Numbered from the stretch's first letter, positions 33,644-42,920 are shown. The stretch is DNA of 64,000 bases from Nitrososphaerota archaeon (GCA_028867035.1 JAGWHB010000001.1:62001-126000), one strand, 5' to 3'. The notes: generated by a model from the letters alone, not told the origin. Translations and numbers: made by a program.

Positions 33644-34034
33644 GCAAGTCGCTGCCTGCGGAGATGTGGCTTAATCGTTGCGCTGGATCCACGCTGGGCT
33701 CTCCTCCCTGAGTCTTGTTCAAGCGACTTCCAGTGCCGAAAACCCCGCCAATTGTGCCAATCGAAGACAGAGTTTGTAAGAACAGGTCTTACCAGCCTCC
33801 AATTCTGTAGCCTACGTTAGGTCGGCTAATTGGTCAGGGTACTTCCGGCCCTGAACCAATCCCCTGCTCTTCGAATCCAGAGGGCTGGCGAAGCTATCTT
33901 CTACGCATGAGTTTGATCTTGGATGAGTCTAAGAACTATCAAACATGTTGCGTTCCAGCGCAAGTTCCACATGCATCGTGCTTGTGGGATGGCATGAGGA
34001 GAACTCTGATGGTTTCTGGTCTGCGTCACGCTTC
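33644..34034. other. Gene-free stretch of about 390 bp
   Basis: No supported gene. A 70-residue reading frame on the plus strand (33907-34119) overlaps the next gene antisense and has no coding features. A promoter for the DUF4436-like gene at 33643 is expected here, but I see no convincing TATA box. Confidence 0.4.
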
Positions 34035-34565
34035 CTATCTTCCCACGAAGGCTCGAATCTTCGCCCTGTTGTCTGCCAAGGCCATGGCAATCGCTCTATG
34101 GTTTCCGTCCTCTATGTAGCCAGTACAGGGATCCACCTCGAAGGTCTTGCCCCAATAACGCTTCATTACCGTCCCATTCCTCTGGAGGCTCCCGGGTTCC
34201 ACGATAATTGGGGGAACGCGTTCAAGTGCTTCTCCAGCTTTGGCCAAGTCCAGTATGTACTTCGCACTCGTCGAGTCCGGCGGCGAACGGCGGCGAACGT
34301 ATTCCACTACTCGAGGAAGTCTCTCGGCTGCCACCTCAGCCGGAATGTCCCCGCACTTGGGAAGCACTGTCCCCAACTCCTCGATTGGGTACTCTTCCTC
34401 AGTCCAAGTCAAAGAGGCAAAGAGTTTCATGCGATTGCTTTGGGGTGACAGGACGCGAACCAAAGCGTACGCATCAAGCGGCTTTTCGGACAATTCCTCG
34501 GATGCGAACTGCAAGGACTTGGCTGCCAGCGCAGCAGGTGAGGGCTCCCCTATGCTCGCCTTCAC
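34035..34565 (-). CDS. ParB/Srx-like domain protein (tentative)
   Basis: A 176-residue protein. The C-terminal half has RVPPIIVEPGS and, later, YIEDGNHRAIAMALADNRAKIRAFV, which resembles the ParB/sulfiredoxin fold core (strand, then DGxHR followed by helix and strand). The N-terminal half is helical. In this context it may be a small ParB-like NTP-binding protein of the element, but residues needed for CTP binding cannot be confirmed. Confidence 0.45.
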   Translation of the reverse strand: MKASIGEPSPAALAAKSLQFASEELSEKPLDAYALVRVLSPQSNRMKLFASLTWTEEEYPIEELGTVLPKCGDIPAEVAAERLPRVVEYVRRRSPPDSTSAKYILDLAKAGEALERVPPIIVEPGSLQRNGTVMKRYWGKTFEVDPCTGYIEDGNHRAIAMALADNRAKIRAFVGR

Positions 34566-34748
34566 ACCAGCCCGAGCGAATTCCCACGTCAGATAGCTCA
34601 GAATCGCTTCCCTGCGACAGTTCGTTGGAGGAAATCAACGGGTTTAGGGCTTCGGTCTCTTAGAAATCCCTTCCGCAAACTACCAGATGTGCTCTTTGGG
34701 CAGAATCAAGGGAACTTCAGGCGACTTGGACCTGGTGAGTGACAGGTT

Positions 34749-35513
34749 CTAGATCGCGCTCGGTAATTGAAAGACGAGGTATGCCAAGAAGGGGAGCAAG
34801 AAGAGGATTATCGAAAGGCCAAGTTGCCGATTATCAAATCGCCGAGCCTTGCTTCTCAGATAGTCTATCCCTGTCCATACTAGCGCGATGCTGCCAACGA
34901 TGCTTAGAATTGTAGAGATGTCGAACACCAATCCCTCGTCAGTAATGCCAGAGAGGCCCGATCGAGCAGCGTCGATGAACGTAGCCGCCAAGATAGTTGC
35001 TGGAATCAGTTCGAAGAAGACTACCCACTGGACGAGTGCGAACGCCATTCCAACTCTCAATGCACGACCGATAGTGTGAGCCAGGTTGAAAACCTGTCTC
35101 GATTTTGTGAACACAGTAAAGGCGAAGAGAATCAGAAAGTAGCAAAATGCGAGCACGTAGAGATACATAGCGCCTAGGAATGTGGGGAAGTCTTCTGGCC
35201 CCAGAAATGCAGCAGGGACGAGAAAGTAAACAAGGAAGACGAATCCTGAAGCTACGAAGAGAGTGACAGAATACAATGCCCACCGCGCTGGTTCCTCTAG
35301 TAACTTCAGAACCTTAGGATCGTTCAGCCTATCGTCAGGCACTCGGTCTTTCAGCCGTCTGGTGGCGCTCTCCTCTTGAGACTTCAGAGCCGCGACTCCT
35401 GCCGTAAGACCAAAAGCGGTCACCGCCAGATAGAGGGAGGCTTCCAGTTCCCCTGCCAATGCACTGAGAGTAGTTGTTATCATGATAAAAGGAGTCAGCG
35501 CAAACTCCTCCAC
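34749..35513 (-). CDS. Polytopic membrane protein
   Basis: A 254-residue protein with six to seven hydrophobic segments and a cytoplasmic loop rich in charged residues (KSQEESATRRLKDRVPDDRLNDPKVLKLLEEPAR, split by turns) between the first and later helices. Not recognised. Could be an effector-type membrane protein but there is no direct evidence. Confidence 0.55.
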   Translation of the reverse strand: MEEFALTPFIMITTTLSALAGELEASLYLAVTAFGLTAGVAALKSQEESATRRLKDRVPDDRLNDPKVLKLLEEPARWALYSVTLFVASGFVFLVYFLVPAAFLGPEDFPTFLGAMYLYVLAFCYFLILFAFTVFTKSRQVFNLAHTIGRALRVGMAFALVQWVVFFELIPATILAATFIDAARSGLSGITDEGLVFDISTILSIVGSIALVWTGIDYLRSKARRFDNRQLGLSIILFLLPFLAYLVFQLPSAI

Positions 35514-35558
35514 TACGTGGGATTCAGATACCTAGTGCCTACTAGGAAGTTCAATCGC

Positions 35559-35974
35559 ATGACTAGTGGACGGACAATTGCGCTTGAGCAATTCCTCCAG
35601 GTACAGTTGTCTTCCAAGGGATTCAAGTATGAGTGCAATACGCGGAAGGGCAATGGTTTTCTTCGATAGCGCTATGTGGTGCAATTGTTGAGTTCATAGG
35701 GAAGGGGCTAATTCAGGTCTCGATTGAGAATTCCAAACAGGCCAGAAGTTCCGACAGAATTAGTAAGATACTACGTCTCCTCAAAGAAGACCATACGACT
35801 TCTGACAAGGAATTTCCGTTGTTAGACGGGGTCAGGGATCTGCGAGACAAACACCACCATCTCAGGATGCCAAGTCAAGGGAGGGAGGAGCTTAAGACTG
35901 CAAATCTCAACATCTTGAATAACCTGCTCGAATATCTGATGGTCGGGCCATCATGGAGAAGAATCATGACGTGA
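35559..35974 (+). pseudogene. Small HEPN-like protein, apparently frameshifted
   Basis: The frame from ATG 35559 gives MTSGRTIALEQFLQVQLSS and ends at 35669; a second frame from GTG 35633 to 35974 gives YAEGQWFSSIALCGAIVEFIGKGL and a C-terminal LRDKHHHLRMP. The combined protein would have the layout of a small helical HEPN/DUF4145-like protein, with R-x4-H at the HEPN active-site position. The switch would be at about 35640-35665. If only the second frame is expressed, the product is 113 residues. Confidence 0.45.
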
Positions 35975-36066
35975 CGAATCGGAGCTCATTTCAATGGGGA
36001 ATGAATGCTAAGGTGTGTTCAATTCAGTAGCAAGACAGAAAAGCAGAATCAGGGTGGGTTGGATCG

Positions 36067-36672
36067 TTGTCGCCAAGCGTACACATGGGCCCTGCAACGT
36101 CGTATAGCGGAACGGCACGCGTAATGGTCTTCATAGACGGCGGATACCTGAGAAAACAGCTTAGGGACTTTTTTGGAGACGACAGTATTAACTACGACCT
36201 GCTTATCGATGTGTTGAGGCGTGATACTATGTACGGGCCACGCTTTCCTCAACTTGTGCGAGCATACTATTACGACGCCCTGCCTGACCCTTCGGAGCCG
36301 GGATATCAGAAACAGGAAGAATACATACGCAAAGTGAAAGATAACGATTTCGTTGAAGCGAGGCTGGGAAGAGTCAAACGGAGCCAAGAAGGTGCGAGAC
36401 AGAAGGGTGTTGATGCGCTGATAGCGATTGACATGCTGTCGAAGGCATACGAAGACCACTTTGATGTGGCAGTGTTGCTGGCAGGGGATGACGATTTCCT
36501 AGACTTGGTTAGGGCGGTAAAGAATGCGGGAAAACAAATCTACGGAGCATTCTTCCCCGAGCACATTGCTCGAACCTTGCAGGACGAGTTCGACCGGCGT
36601 CTCTTCTTGAAGAAGGAGTCTCTGGCGCAGATGCGCCCGGGCGCGAGCGGCCAGGTCACCACGCTCCGATAG
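36067..36672 (+). CDS. NYN-domain (LabA-like, PIN-fold) ribonuclease
   Basis: A 201-residue protein with the NYN signature: VMVFIDGGYL near the N-terminus (first acidic residue), KGVDALIAIDML in the middle, and VAVLLAGDDDFLDLV (catalytic Asp cluster), then a final AFFPEHIARTLQDEFD segment. NYN proteins are metal-dependent endoribonucleases of RNA processing or defence. Start could be GTG/TTG-type at 36067 or ATG 36085 or 36124. It is the last gene before the right boundary of the island. Confidence 0.82.
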   Translation: MSPSVHMGPATSYSGTARVMVFIDGGYLRKQLRDFFGDDSINYDLLIDVLRRDTMYGPRFPQLVRAYYYDALPDPSEPGYQKQEEYIRKVKDNDFVEARLGRVKRSQEGARQKGVDALIAIDMLSKAYEDHFDVAVLLAGDDDFLDLVRAVKNAGKQIYGAFFPEHIARTLQDEFDRRLFLKKESLAQMRPGASGQVTTLR

Positions 36673-36843
36673 GAAGTCTTGGCCGGACTCAATCAGACAA
36701 GAGCGAGTTTCCAGGGATAAGCGTCAGTTACGACCGGGGTATTGGATGACATCTACCTATATCCGCAAGGAGAAACTGTCATGTTCTTGGGTCTATGCTA
36801 CGGGGAAACCGTCTAGTCTGCGTGAATTTGAACTTGGTCAGGG

Positions 36844-37788
36844 CTAAGAACCGGCCACCGCATCCCTTTCACACGAAGACGGCAGAGAAATGAGATCTCG
36901 CCGGCGTTTTGACCCAAAGTCGAAGGCTGGAGCGTCAGAAATGTCATCGGGTTCTTGCTTTCTTGGTAAATCCGCAGCCTCGACCACGGCGTCCGCAGAT
37001 TTTCTGCCTCTAACTCCCCAGGCTCTGGCGTTGAGGACCAGGCTCCCGTCCCTTCGGATAGGCAACATTGATTTCAAATGGTCGTGAAGTCGATTCCGTT
37101 CATTTTCAGCCAGGCTCTTCAGATATCCAGGGGCGGGTGCCTGTCCTCCGAGAAAAGGCGTCCAATAATCTTCGAAGTCCTCAAAGTAGGCTCGCTGGTC
37201 GAGGGAAGCCGTGCTCACGTTTTCCAGCGCTGATCCTCGGAAGAGTTTCTCAAGGGCATCCGGCTTGCAGATGGAGAATCGTCTGCCTTCGTCTAGTGGA
37301 GCCACACGAGCGGCGTCCAAGTCGGCCGCTGCGTCCCAGAAGTAGCGTATGACCTGCATCTGCGCTGCATAGTCCCAAACATAGGCAGCTATGGTTCCTC
37401 CTGGTTTGGCCACTCGTTTCATTTCAGACATGGCGATGGAAGCGTCGGGGATGAAATTCAGGACGAGTCCAGAAACCACTGTATCAAAGGTGCCATCGGG
37501 AAAACGAAGAGACGTCGCGTCACCCAGCTGAAATGACGCCGTTGCAGCGCTTCCCTTTGTCCGGACCCTCGCTCTCTGGAGGTAAGCCTCCGACGTGTCC
37601 ACGCCCTCCACTCTCCGTGCGCCGTAATCTACAATTGCCTGAGATAGAGCGCCGGTTCCGCATCCCACGTCAAGGAAGTCACCGCCCTTCTTCGCGCCGG
37701 TCCATAATAGAAACCGTGGTGCTACGAGAGCGCTCCATCGGCCCACGAAGGGTTCGTAGCCGTCGGCCCTGTCCCATGCTTCAGGCAA
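36844..37788 (-). CDS. Class I SAM-dependent methyltransferase
   Basis: A 314-residue UbiE/COQ5-like methyltransferase: motif I LDVGCGTGALSQ, acidic EGVDTSEAYL, LRFPDGTFDTVVSGLVLNFIPD and KPGGTIAAYVWD. The substrate is unknown. The family usually ends soon after a strand like LVLNARAWGVRG (about residue 261); here about 53 further residues of low-complexity charged sequence follow and the last codons overlap the attR candidate at 36851-36862. This suggests the original 3' end was altered when the element inserted. Confidence 0.85.
   Translation of the reverse strand: MPEAWDRADGYEPFVGRWSALVAPRFLLWTGAKKGGDFLDVGCGTGALSQAIVDYGARRVEGVDTSEAYLQRARVRTKGSAATASFQLGDATSLRFPDGTFDTVVSGLVLNFIPDASIAMSEMKRVAKPGGTIAAYVWDYAAQMQVIRYFWDAAADLDAARVAPLDEGRRFSICKPDALEKLFRGSALENVSTASLDQRAYFEDFEDYWTPFLGGQAPAPGYLKSLAENERNRLHDHLKSMLPIRRDGSLVLNARAWGVRGRKSADAVVEAADLPRKQEPDDISDAPAFDFGSKRRRDLISLPSSCERDAVAGS
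36851..36862 (+). repeat. attR core candidate
   Basis: CCGGCCACCGCA, identical and in the same orientation to part of the tRNA-Gly 3' end at 9876-9887. It lies at the junction between accessory and core gene content. Confidence 0.55.
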
Positions 37789-37932
37789 GGCCTTCGCTGA
37801 GAAATTGCCGAGACAAAAATGTGGTGCAGGTCACCCTTCGCGACTCCCGAGGCTGGAAGCGGCTTCGGTGTTTTGAGCCAAAGGTTGACCGCGGGCCGTC
37901 CCACCATTCTTCGTCGGTCCGTCTCCTCAGAT

Positions 37933-39510
37933 TCATTCGACGACCGTTTGGGACTGGTCTCTGAGGAAGTTGAGCAGATAGAACGGGCTCCCCACTCCTC
38001 TGCCTGTGACCCCACTCGCCTTCCAGCCGGTGAACGACTGCGCCCCCGGCCAGGCCCCTGTGGTGGAACCACCGCTCCTGTTGGCGTAGGTCACTCCGAA
38101 TTTGATGCCGTCGAAGAAGCTCTGCATCTCCTTCTTATTCTTCGCGAAGATGCCGGCGGTGAGGCCGTAGTCGGTCGCGTTCGCCTTCTGGACGGCTTCC
38201 TTGACCGTGTCGAATTCGTTCACGACGACGAAGGGAACGAAGAGCTCCTCCTTGACCAGCCTGTGGTCTTCGGGGAGGCCTGCAACCACGGTTGGGGTGA
38301 CATAGAACCCCTTCTGGGCGATACCGTCGGCAGGCGTGCTTCCCCCAGTGACGACCTGGGCCCCCGACTGCGTCGCCTCGGAGACGGCCGCCTGGAACTT
38401 TTTGACAGCCTTTTCGTCGATTACCGGTCCCATGAAGACGTCCTTCTCTCTCGGGTCTCCGACCTTGATCCTCTCCACCCTCGATTTGAGCGCGGAAAGG
38501 AACTTCTCCCTGACGTCCTTCTGGACGTAGACGCGGGACGTGGCGCTGCATTTCTGCCCTCCATAGCCGAAGGCTGCCCGCACTGTCCCCTCCACCGCCT
38601 TGTTGATGTCGGCGCTGGCTGAGACGATGGTTGGGTTCTTGCTCCCCATTTCAAGCAGGATCGGCTTCGGGTAAGGCTGTTCGGCGTGGAAACGCCTGAA
38701 GAGCCTCATGCCCACGTCCCTCGAGCCTGTGAACGCGATGCCCGCGACATCAGGGTTCGAGACGAACTCGTCTTCGAAATTGGCGCCGGGCCCTGTGACG
38801 AAGTTGACCGCCCCGGCGGGCACCCCCGCGTCCCTGTACAGCTGATAGAGCATCAGACCAGTAAGCGGAGCCTGGCTCGTGGGCTTCAAGACGACGGTGT
38901 TGCCGGTCATGAGGGCCCCGGCGGCCATCCCGTTTGCGAGCATGAACGGGAAGTTGAACGGCGAGATTACCGGCCACACCCCGTGGGGCTTGCCGACGAC
39001 GAGCGTCCTTTCGCCCGGGCCCCCCTTCCCCATCCGCATGGTGTAACCCTTCTCCTTCTTCATGACCCCCGCGTAGAACTTGACCGCATCGATTGCTTCC
39101 CAGCACTCTGCGAGAGCCTCGAGCCTGTTCTTCCCGACCTCGTAGGTGATCGCCACCGCTATCTCGAACTTCCTTTGATCGATGAGCCGTGCATACTTCT
39201 CGAGGATGCGGACCCTCCGCTCCCACGGGGTGGCGCTCCACGATTCGAAGCTGTCCCGGGCGGCTTCGACGGCCCGCTTGGCGTGGTCCCTGGTCCCGAC
39301 GGGGAACTTTGAGACGACTATGGATGTGTCGATGGGGCTTCTGTGCTCGAACTCCCCCCCCTCGGACCTGACCTCGTCACCCCCGATGTGCATGGGGTGG
39401 CTTTCGCCGAGCCCTGGGCCGAACTTCCTGAGCGCGGCCTCGAACTTCGGGTTCAGGCTTTCGTCAGCGAACAGCGTGGTGTAGGTGACCTTGGCGGGCT
39501 TCTTGGGCAT
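37933..39510 (-). CDS. Aldehyde dehydrogenase, PruA/P5C dehydrogenase-like
   Basis: A 525-residue NAD(P)-dependent aldehyde dehydrogenase. Landmarks: PFNFPFMLANGMAAGALMTGNTVVLKP for cofactor binding, FTGSRDVG, LLEMGSKNP with the general-base Glu, and GGQKCSATSRVYV with the catalytic Cys. The GQKCSA context and length resemble delta-1-pyrroline-5-carboxylate dehydrogenase, which yields glutamate. ATG at 39510 is preferred; upstream in-frame sequence overlaps lipB and is not conserved-looking. Last gene of the 2-oxoacid dehydrogenase cluster. Confidence 0.85.
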   Translation of the reverse strand: MPKKPAKVTYTTLFADESLNPKFEAALRKFGPGLGESHPMHIGGDEVRSEGGEFEHRSPIDTSIVVSKFPVGTRDHAKRAVEAARDSFESWSATPWERRVRILEKYARLIDQRKFEIAVAITYEVGKNRLEALAECWEAIDAVKFYAGVMKKEKGYTMRMGKGGPGERTLVVGKPHGVWPVISPFNFPFMLANGMAAGALMTGNTVVLKPTSQAPLTGLMLYQLYRDAGVPAGAVNFVTGPGANFEDEFVSNPDVAGIAFTGSRDVGMRLFRRFHAEQPYPKPILLEMGSKNPTIVSASADINKAVEGTVRAAFGYGGQKCSATSRVYVQKDVREKFLSALKSRVERIKVGDPREKDVFMGPVIDEKAVKKFQAAVSEATQSGAQVVTGGSTPADGIAQKGFYVTPTVVAGLPEDHRLVKEELFVPFVVVNEFDTVKEAVQKANATDYGLTAGIFAKNKKEMQSFFDGIKFGVTYANRSGGSTTGAWPGAQSFTGWKASGVTGRGVGSPFYLLNFLRDQSQTVVE

Positions 39511-39548
39511 GAGACCCGCCCCTCCTGTCCTCGCTAAATGTCTGTCGC

Positions 39549-40187
39549 CTAACCGGAGGCGATTAGTCGCTGATGGGTGAGGGATATGCCTGTCACCGCG
39601 GAGAACTCCCGGGCGACCCTGGCCTTGACCTCCTCGAAGGGGATCGGTTTCCCTGTGAGCTTCGCCATCGACGTCATTGTCGAAGGGTCGAGGCCGCAGG
39701 GACGGATCAGCTCGAAGTAGGACAGGTCGGTGTTTACGTTGAGCGCGAAGCCGTGGTAGGTCACCCAGTCGGTGACCGCCACGCCTATGGAAGCGAGCTT
39801 CTTCCCGCCGACCCATATCCCCGGGTGCCCCTCCACCCTTTCGCCGGAGATGCCGTAGCTGAGGACAGTCCTCAAAATCGTCTCCTCGATGTTTCGGACA
39901 TGGCGGCGGACGTCGTGGTCGGCGAGGAGGACGATGGGGTATCCGACCAGCTGCCCTGGGCCGTGGTAGGTGGCGTCCCCGCCCCGCTCCACCTGGAAGA
40001 CGGGTATGTCCTGTGGCTTGAAGTTGGCGGGGGTGGTCTTCCGGCCGAGGGTGATGACGTGGTCGTGCTCGACGAGGACCAGTGTGTCTGGGATCTCTCC
40101 CTTCGCTCTCTTCTGCGCCAGCTCCCTCTGCAGGCTCAGTGCCTCGCCGTATCCCATCCTCCCGAAGTCGACGAGATAGCCGCTCAT
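39549..40187 (-). CDS. lipB: Lipoyl(octanoyl) transferase LipB
   Basis: A 212-residue LipB, which transfers octanoate from acyl carrier protein to lipoyl domains. Conserved RGGDATYHGPGQLVGYP, the Lys in GGKKLASIGV, GFALNVNTDL and the catalytic Cys in RPCGLDPSTMTSM are present. The ATG at 40187 overlaps the dihydrolipoamide dehydrogenase stop as ATGA. With lipA upstream it gives the cell endogenous lipoylation. Archaeal LipB of this type is uncommon compared with LplA. Confidence 0.93.
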   Translation of the reverse strand: MSGYLVDFGRMGYGEALSLQRELAQKRAKGEIPDTLVLVEHDHVITLGRKTTPANFKPQDIPVFQVERGGDATYHGPGQLVGYPIVLLADHDVRRHVRNIEETILRTVLSYGISGERVEGHPGIWVGGKKLASIGVAVTDWVTYHGFALNVNTDLSYFELIRPCGLDPSTMTSMAKLTGKPIPFEEVKARVAREFSAVTGISLTHQRLIASG

Positions 40188-41581
40188 GTCCTGAGCTGAT
40201 GGATCGGGTGGCCGGCAGCGGACTCCGACGCCTCCATGATCGCCTCGGGGAGGGTGGGGTGCGGATGGACTGTCAGGGCGATGTCCTCCACCGTCGCGCC
40301 CATTTCGATCGCCAGCGCGACCTCGCTGATCAGGTTTGAGGCCTCCGGGCCGACGATCTGCACGCCGAGGACGAGCCCGTCCCCCTCGTTCGAGACTACC
40401 TTCACGAATCCTTCGGGCTCCCCCGTTGACAGGGCCCTCCCGAGGGCCGCGAATTGGAACCTGCTGCGTTTGACCTTGTATCCCGCTTCCGTCGCCTTCG
40501 CCTCGGTCAGGCCCGCGCTTGCGACTTCTGGGTCGCAGAAGACGGCGTCGGGGATCACCTTCCAGTCGGCGGCCGAAGGTAGGCCCGCGATGCATTCTGC
40601 AGCCACGATTCCCTCCTTGGAGGCCTTATGGGCGAGGAGAGGTGGGCCCCGGACATCCCCGATTGCATAGATCCCGGGAACGTTCGTCTGCATCTTTTCG
40701 TTGGTGACGATGTATCCTCGCGGGTCGGTCTGGACCCCGATCCCTTGGAGGTTCATCTTCTCGGTCCTCGGCTTGCGACCGACGCTCACCAACACCCTGT
40801 CTACTTTTACGTTGAGCTTGCCGTCGGGTGACTCGATTTCGACCTCGGCCCCAGAGTCTTTCTTGCTGATCCGCGACACCTTGGATTTCAGATAGATCTT
40901 CGCGCCGCGTCCCTCCAGCTTCCTGTGGACGACACGGACGACCTCGGGGTCGGTTCCTGGGAGGAGCTGGTCCATGATCTCCACGATCGTGATTTCGCTC
41001 CCGAGCTTCTGATACATGGAAGCGAATTCCAAGCCTATGGCGCCCCCTCCGACAATCAGCAACCGGTTCGGGGCTCCTTTGAGCTCGAGCCCCTCCTTCG
41101 AGCCTATGACGAGGTCGCCATCGAACTCCAGGCCCGGGAGGGAAGACGTGCGCGTTCCGGTCGCGATCACGAGGTTTCTGAAGTTGATTTCTTCAATGCC
41201 CTTGAGGGTGGACACCACGAGCTTGTTCTTGGAGGCTATCGACGCCTCTCCGAACACGACCGTCGCGTGGTAGCCGCGGAGGAGCCCTTCGACCCCGCTC
41301 ACCAACCTTGAGACGACCTCCGATTTCCATTTCTGCATCTGAGCGAAATCGACCGAGACACCGGATGCTCGCAGGCCATACTTCTCTGCCTCCTTGACCT
41401 TGTCGAAGAGCTTGGCGACTGTGATGAGGGACTTCGATGGTATGCAGCCGTAGTTCAGGCACTCCCCTCCCAGCTTGTCGGACTCGATCACGACAGTCTT
41501 CAAGCCGAGCTGGGCCGCGCGTATCCCGCACACGTATCCGCCGGGACCCCCACCCACTATGGCGATGTCTGCGTCAATCAA
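40184..41581 (-). CDS. lpdA: Dihydrolipoamide dehydrogenase (E3)
   Basis: A 465-residue FAD disulfide oxidoreductase that reoxidises lipoamide of the E2 component. FAD motif IAIVGGGPGGYVCGIRAAQ, redox disulfide GGECLNYGCIPSK, NAD motif LLIVGGGAIGLEFAS, YAIGDV FAD motif and the C-terminal HPHPTLPE with the catalytic His-Glu pair. Starts at TTG 41581. Translationally coupled to lipB. Confidence 0.96.
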   Translation of the reverse strand: MIDADIAIVGGGPGGYVCGIRAAQLGLKTVVIESDKLGGECLNYGCIPSKSLITVAKLFDKVKEAEKYGLRASGVSVDFAQMQKWKSEVVSRLVSGVEGLLRGYHATVVFGEASIASKNKLVVSTLKGIEEINFRNLVIATGTRTSSLPGLEFDGDLVIGSKEGLELKGAPNRLLIVGGGAIGLEFASMYQKLGSEITIVEIMDQLLPGTDPEVVRVVHRKLEGRGAKIYLKSKVSRISKKDSGAEVEIESPDGKLNVKVDRVLVSVGRKPRTEKMNLQGIGVQTDPRGYIVTNEKMQTNVPGIYAIGDVRGPPLLAHKASKEGIVAAECIAGLPSAADWKVIPDAVFCDPEVASAGLTEAKATEAGYKVKRSRFQFAALGRALSTGEPEGFVKVVSNEGDGLVLGVQIVGPEASNLISEVALAIEMGATVEDIALTVHPHPTLPEAIMEASESAAGHPIHQLRT

Positions 41582-41642
41582 ACGAAGTTCAGTCGGCCAC
41601 GCGAGTGCTTATCGGCTTAAACCTTGCTGAGGTGAAAGGTGG

Positions 41643-42863
41643 TTACAGGACTTCTGCAAGCAGTTTCTTCGTGTCCTGGATCGTTTCAATCACTCTGGAA
41701 GTGAACTTGGCAGCGTAGGCTCCGTCCAGCACCCGGTGGTCGAAGGACAGCGAGAGATAAGTCGTATCTCTCACCTCGATCCTGCCGTCCCTTACAACGG
41801 GGCGCTTGGCTATCTTGTGCAGCCCCAGTATCGCGACTTCCGGGATGTTGATTATCGGGGTGGCGAAGAGGCCCCCTATCGCCCCCACGTTCGTTATGGT
41901 GAAGGTCGACCCGTGCACCTCGTCGAGCGTCAGTTGGCCGCCTCTCGCCTTCTGGGAGAGCTTCTCGATTTCTCCTGCGAGCTCGAATATGTCCTTCCTG
42001 TCCACGTCCTTCACCACGGGGACCACGAGGCCCTGCTCTGTGTCGGTCGCAATCCCGATGTTGTAGTACTTCTTCAGGATGATGTTGCCGGCCTGCTCGT
42101 CGAGGGAGGAATTGACGTAGGGGAACTCCTTCAGCGCAGGGACGACGGCCTTGATGATGAACGGGAGGTAGGTGAGGTGGACCCCCCTCTTCTCCGCGCT
42201 CCCCTTGAAAGCTTCACGTAGGAGGACAAGGTCCGTCATGTCTGCTTCGTCCACGTGGGTGACCTGGGCGGTCGTGCGGAGTGACTTCACCATCCTCTCC
42301 GCTATGGTCCTCCGGAGTCCCTTCAGCGGTACGACTTCCTCCTTTGGACCTCCTCTCGGTGGCGCAGCCTGGGAAGACGGAACCGTGACCGTAGTCGTGC
42401 CTGACCTCGAGGCCGATCGCTTCACGTCGTCGTCGGTGACCCTGCCTTGGGGCCCGGTGCCATGGACCGTGCCGATGTCAACGCCGAGTTCTCTGGCGAG
42501 CCTCCGGGTGGCAGGGGTGGCGAGGGCGCCGGAGGAAGGGGCGGGAGCCTGCATCTGGGCGGCCAGGGCTGTCGGGTTGGGGCTGGGTGCAGAAGGGGCC
42601 GGTGCGGGGGACGCAGGCCCTGCACTCCCGTCGTCTATCACCATTATTGTCTGCCCGACCTTGGCTATGTCCCCTTCTTTGACGAGTATCCTGGCTACCT
42701 TGCCTGTCCTTGGAGAGGGGATCTGGACGTTGACCTTGTCCGTCATGACCTCGACGATGGGTTGGTCTTCCTTGACCTGGTCCCCTTCCTTCGTCATCCA
42801 CTTCAGAATCTCACCCTCAGTGATTCCCTCACCCAGATCGGGAAGCTTGAATTCCATGGGCAA
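41643..42863 (-). CDS. 2-oxoacid dehydrogenase E2, dihydrolipoyl acyltransferase
   Basis: A 404-406-residue E2: one lipoyl domain (about 1-80; lipoyl Lys in MTDKVNVQI), Ala/Pro-rich linker, peripheral subunit-binding domain (about 115-150: TPATRRLARELGVDIGTVHGTG), second linker, and a catalytic core (about 180-406) with FDHRVLDGA containing the active-site His. It forms the scaffold of the pyruvate or branched-chain 2-oxoacid dehydrogenase. ATG at 42857 or TTG at 42863. Confidence 0.95.
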   Translation of the reverse strand: MPMEFKLPDLGEGITEGEILKWMTKEGDQVKEDQPIVEVMTDKVNVQIPSPRTGKVARILVKEGDIAKVGQTIMVIDDGSAGPASPAPAPSAPSPNPTALAAQMQAPAPSSGALATPATRRLARELGVDIGTVHGTGPQGRVTDDDVKRSASRSGTTTVTVPSSQAAPPRGGPKEEVVPLKGLRRTIAERMVKSLRTTAQVTHVDEADMTDLVLLREAFKGSAEKRGVHLTYLPFIIKAVVPALKEFPYVNSSLDEQAGNIILKKYYNIGIATDTEQGLVVPVVKDVDRKDIFELAGEIEKLSQKARGGQLTLDEVHGSTFTITNVGAIGGLFATPIINIPEVAILGLHKIAKRPVVRDGRIEVRDTTYLSLSFDHRVLDGAYAAKFTSRVIETIQDTKKLLAEVL

Positions 42864-42920
42864 GCTGGGCGAGAAGTCGGGAGGTTAAAAACTCTGTAGA
42901 CGAGGCGCCTGAAGTCGCTC

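Larger units (their letters stand above)
9876..36862 (+). mobile_element. Integrated genetic element of about 27 kb inserted at tRNA-Gly
   Basis: The left edge is the 3' end of tRNA-Gly, followed 42 bp later by a tyrosine recombinase in the same direction. The right edge is a direct 12-bp copy of the tRNA 3' end (CCGGCCACCGCA) at 36851-36862, where gene content changes abruptly from accessory (small hypotheticals, kinases, HEPN, NYN, HerA-like ATPase) to metabolic core genes. Base composition inside is patchy, with AT-richer stretches around a GC-rich integrase and ATPase operon, suggesting several acquisitions. The 12-bp repeat alone is short; position and context carry much of the argument. 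Confidence 0.65.

Noticed and set aside
39511..39816. N-terminal extension of the aldehyde dehydrogenase
   Set aside because: It overlaps lipB on the same strand in another frame and looks like GC-rich shadow sequence; the ATG at 39510 precedes the conserved fold.
40188..40595. N-terminal extension of LipB
   Set aside because: It overlaps the E3 gene and encodes Arg/Gly-rich shadow sequence; the ATG overlapping the E3 stop is a normal coupled start.
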